DNA of 7,206 nt, taken from assembly GCA_030639705.1 (NCBI GenBank), contig DAOWKX010000209.1, forward strand, positions 1 through 7,206. Direction: 5' to 3'. The notes beneath the pieces are model-generated. The model worked only from the letters and a program-made list of their open reading frames with translations. It did not search any database and was not told the origin of the DNA. A program made the translations under genes and the position numbers. The first letter of the stretch is position 1. Each line of letters begins with the position of its first letter. Source of the DNA: Candidatus Aminicenantota bacterium. Its GTDB lineage: Bacteria; Acidobacteriota; Aminicenantia; UBA2199. Shown here piece by piece: positions 6,612 through 7,206 of the stretch.

Positions 6612-6943
6612 TTAATCTTCCCCAAATATTTTTGGTAATTCATATATATTCTTAGCAATATATTTTCCAAATCTGTTTTATAACTCAAACTCAGCTCTGT
6701 ATAAGGGTTTTGAAGATATTAAAAAAATAAATTTTTTTTAAGATGTTTCGATATGAAACAGTGATTTTATAAAAAATCCCAATAAGGCTACTATATTATC
6801 ATTATCGTACTTTTCTTAAAATGTGTTATTTTGATACGGTGATTTATTTAGTGTATTGTATAGTTACTATTATCAAGGATGTAGAAATATAACCCAAACG
6901 TACTGTTTTGAAACATATCCTTTTAGGTCGGAAAATTTCAGGG
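6612..6943. other. AT-rich intergenic DNA without a convincing gene
   Basis: No frame of useful length with a ribosome binding site was found on either strand. The stretch is very AT-rich with homopolymer runs (6721-6740). It holds a perfect hairpin TGTTTC-GATAT-GAAACA (6744-6760), an adjacent AT hairpin (6763-6778) and a related shorter palindrome TGTTTTGAAACA (6903-6914). It must contain the promoter for the 61-aa gene and ceramidase; only weak candidates, such as TATAAA on the - strand around 6680-6685, were seen. Confidence 0.5.
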
Positions 6944-6972
6944 TTGACTTTTTGATTTTCATTTTTTATTAT
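6944..6972 (+). promoter_or_regulatory. Sigma70-type promoter on the + strand with no gene downstream
   Basis: TTGACT (6944-6949) and TATTAT (6967-6972) are 17 bases apart, close to consensus. The predicted start is near 6980. Downstream on the + strand there is no ORF with a ribosome binding site before the GC-rich hairpin at 7048-7070. It could drive a short non-coding RNA or a gene beyond the window, or be a chance match in AT-rich DNA. Confidence 0.4.
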
Positions 6973-7040
6973 TCAATATGGTTTTATTGAATAGCCTTTC
7001 CATCTCTCCCCCCTTAATATAAAAACATATCTCCCACCTT

Positions 7041-7070
7041 AAAAACAGGCCCCCCGCAAAATGGGGGGCC
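7041..7070 (-). terminator. Rho-independent terminator for a - strand transcript entering from the right
   Basis: On the - strand GGCCCCCC (7070-7063), a 7-base loop and GGGGGGCC (7055-7048) form a perfect 8-bp GC stem, followed two bases later by five T (7045-7041). The gene it serves must lie mostly beyond the right edge. A short - strand frame with a stop at 7151-7149 could be its tail, but this cannot be confirmed. Confidence 0.8.
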
Positions 7071-7087
7071 CCTGCCTTTGAACCAGT

Positions 7088-7104
7088 AATGATTGGGGAT
7101 GGTC
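7088..7104 (+). repeat. 17-bp dispersed motif, copy 2 (AATGATTGGGGATGGTC)
   Basis: It matches copy 1 (4186-4202) at 16 of 17 positions in the same orientation. Here it continues into CC, giving the small palindrome GGGA-TGG-TCCC (7096-7106), which supports a REP-like nature. Confidence 0.5.
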
Positions 7105-7189
7105 CCGAAATCCACCACCTAAATTTGGATATTTCCCCAAAATCAAGATCAAGAAGGCGTGTCGGCTTCCCTTTGAACGGCTTGCGAAT

Positions 7190-7206
7190 CCCATTTCTCG
7201 CCAATA
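7190..7206 (-). repeat. Second copy of the element's terminal repeat, cut by the window edge
   Basis: CCCATTTCTCGCCAATA matches 3953-3969 at 14 of 17 positions, including most of the terminal inverted repeat. Read on the - strand it gives GGCGAGAAATGGG. The TGA that ends the 44-aa ORF in the first element is CGA here, so a homologous frame would read through. Probably the edge of another element that continues to the right. Confidence 0.4.

Noticed and set aside
6959..7204. - strand frame of 81 codons near the right end as a gene
   Set aside because: It reads through the intrinsic terminator and the repeat motif, has no ribosome binding site in view and no recognisable domain.

Overview
The window reads as a piece of a Gram-negative, probably anaerobic chromosome. 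Desulfobacterota (Desulfobacteraceae-like) is my best guess, based on the style of the genes, the TTGACTTTTT promoters and the dispersed palindromic repeats. This is inference, because no rRNA or marker gene is present. Nothing indicates a phage or plasmid backbone.

Left part (1-2379, + strand): the 3' part of a tandem-domain ThyX-type flavin-dependent thymidylate synthase, whose start lies upstream of the window, overlaps by 41 bp a gene for an exported protein made almost entirely of ankyrin repeats. Centre (2405-3913, - strand): an acyl carrier protein gene is followed after 3 bp by a PLP-dependent alpha-oxoamine synthase of the Kbl (2-amino-3-ketobutyrate CoA ligase) type. The pairing suggests an enzyme that condenses an amino acid with an acyl group, possibly carried on the ACP. 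A strong sigma70-type promoter (4147-4175) points at this operon. Between promoter and ACP lies a 175-bp element with 15-bp terminal inverted repeats, internal hairpins and a 44-codon ORF, so the operon would have a long structured leader.

Right part (4178-7206): a small ORF that may be a gene remnant, then on the - strand a neutral ceramidase with all recognisable catalytic motifs but no signal peptide, preceded by a 61-residue charged peptide of unknown function. These genes are clearly more AT-rich than the ACP/synthase pair (about 35% against 48% GC in single sampled lines), so they may have arrived separately. From 6612 to about 7040 there is AT-rich DNA without a convincing gene. It contains short palindromes and a good + strand promoter. 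Next come a GC-rich intrinsic terminator for a - strand transcript entering from the right, a second copy of a 17-bp motif also found at 4186, and at the very edge a second copy of the element's terminal repeat.

The most interesting points are the possible sphingolipid-like theme (ACP + alpha-oxoamine synthase + ceramidase), the inverted-repeat element with its own ORF, and the ThyX in which the signature motif is divided between two domains. Whether the ceramidase and the ACP/synthase pair act together cannot be decided from this window.
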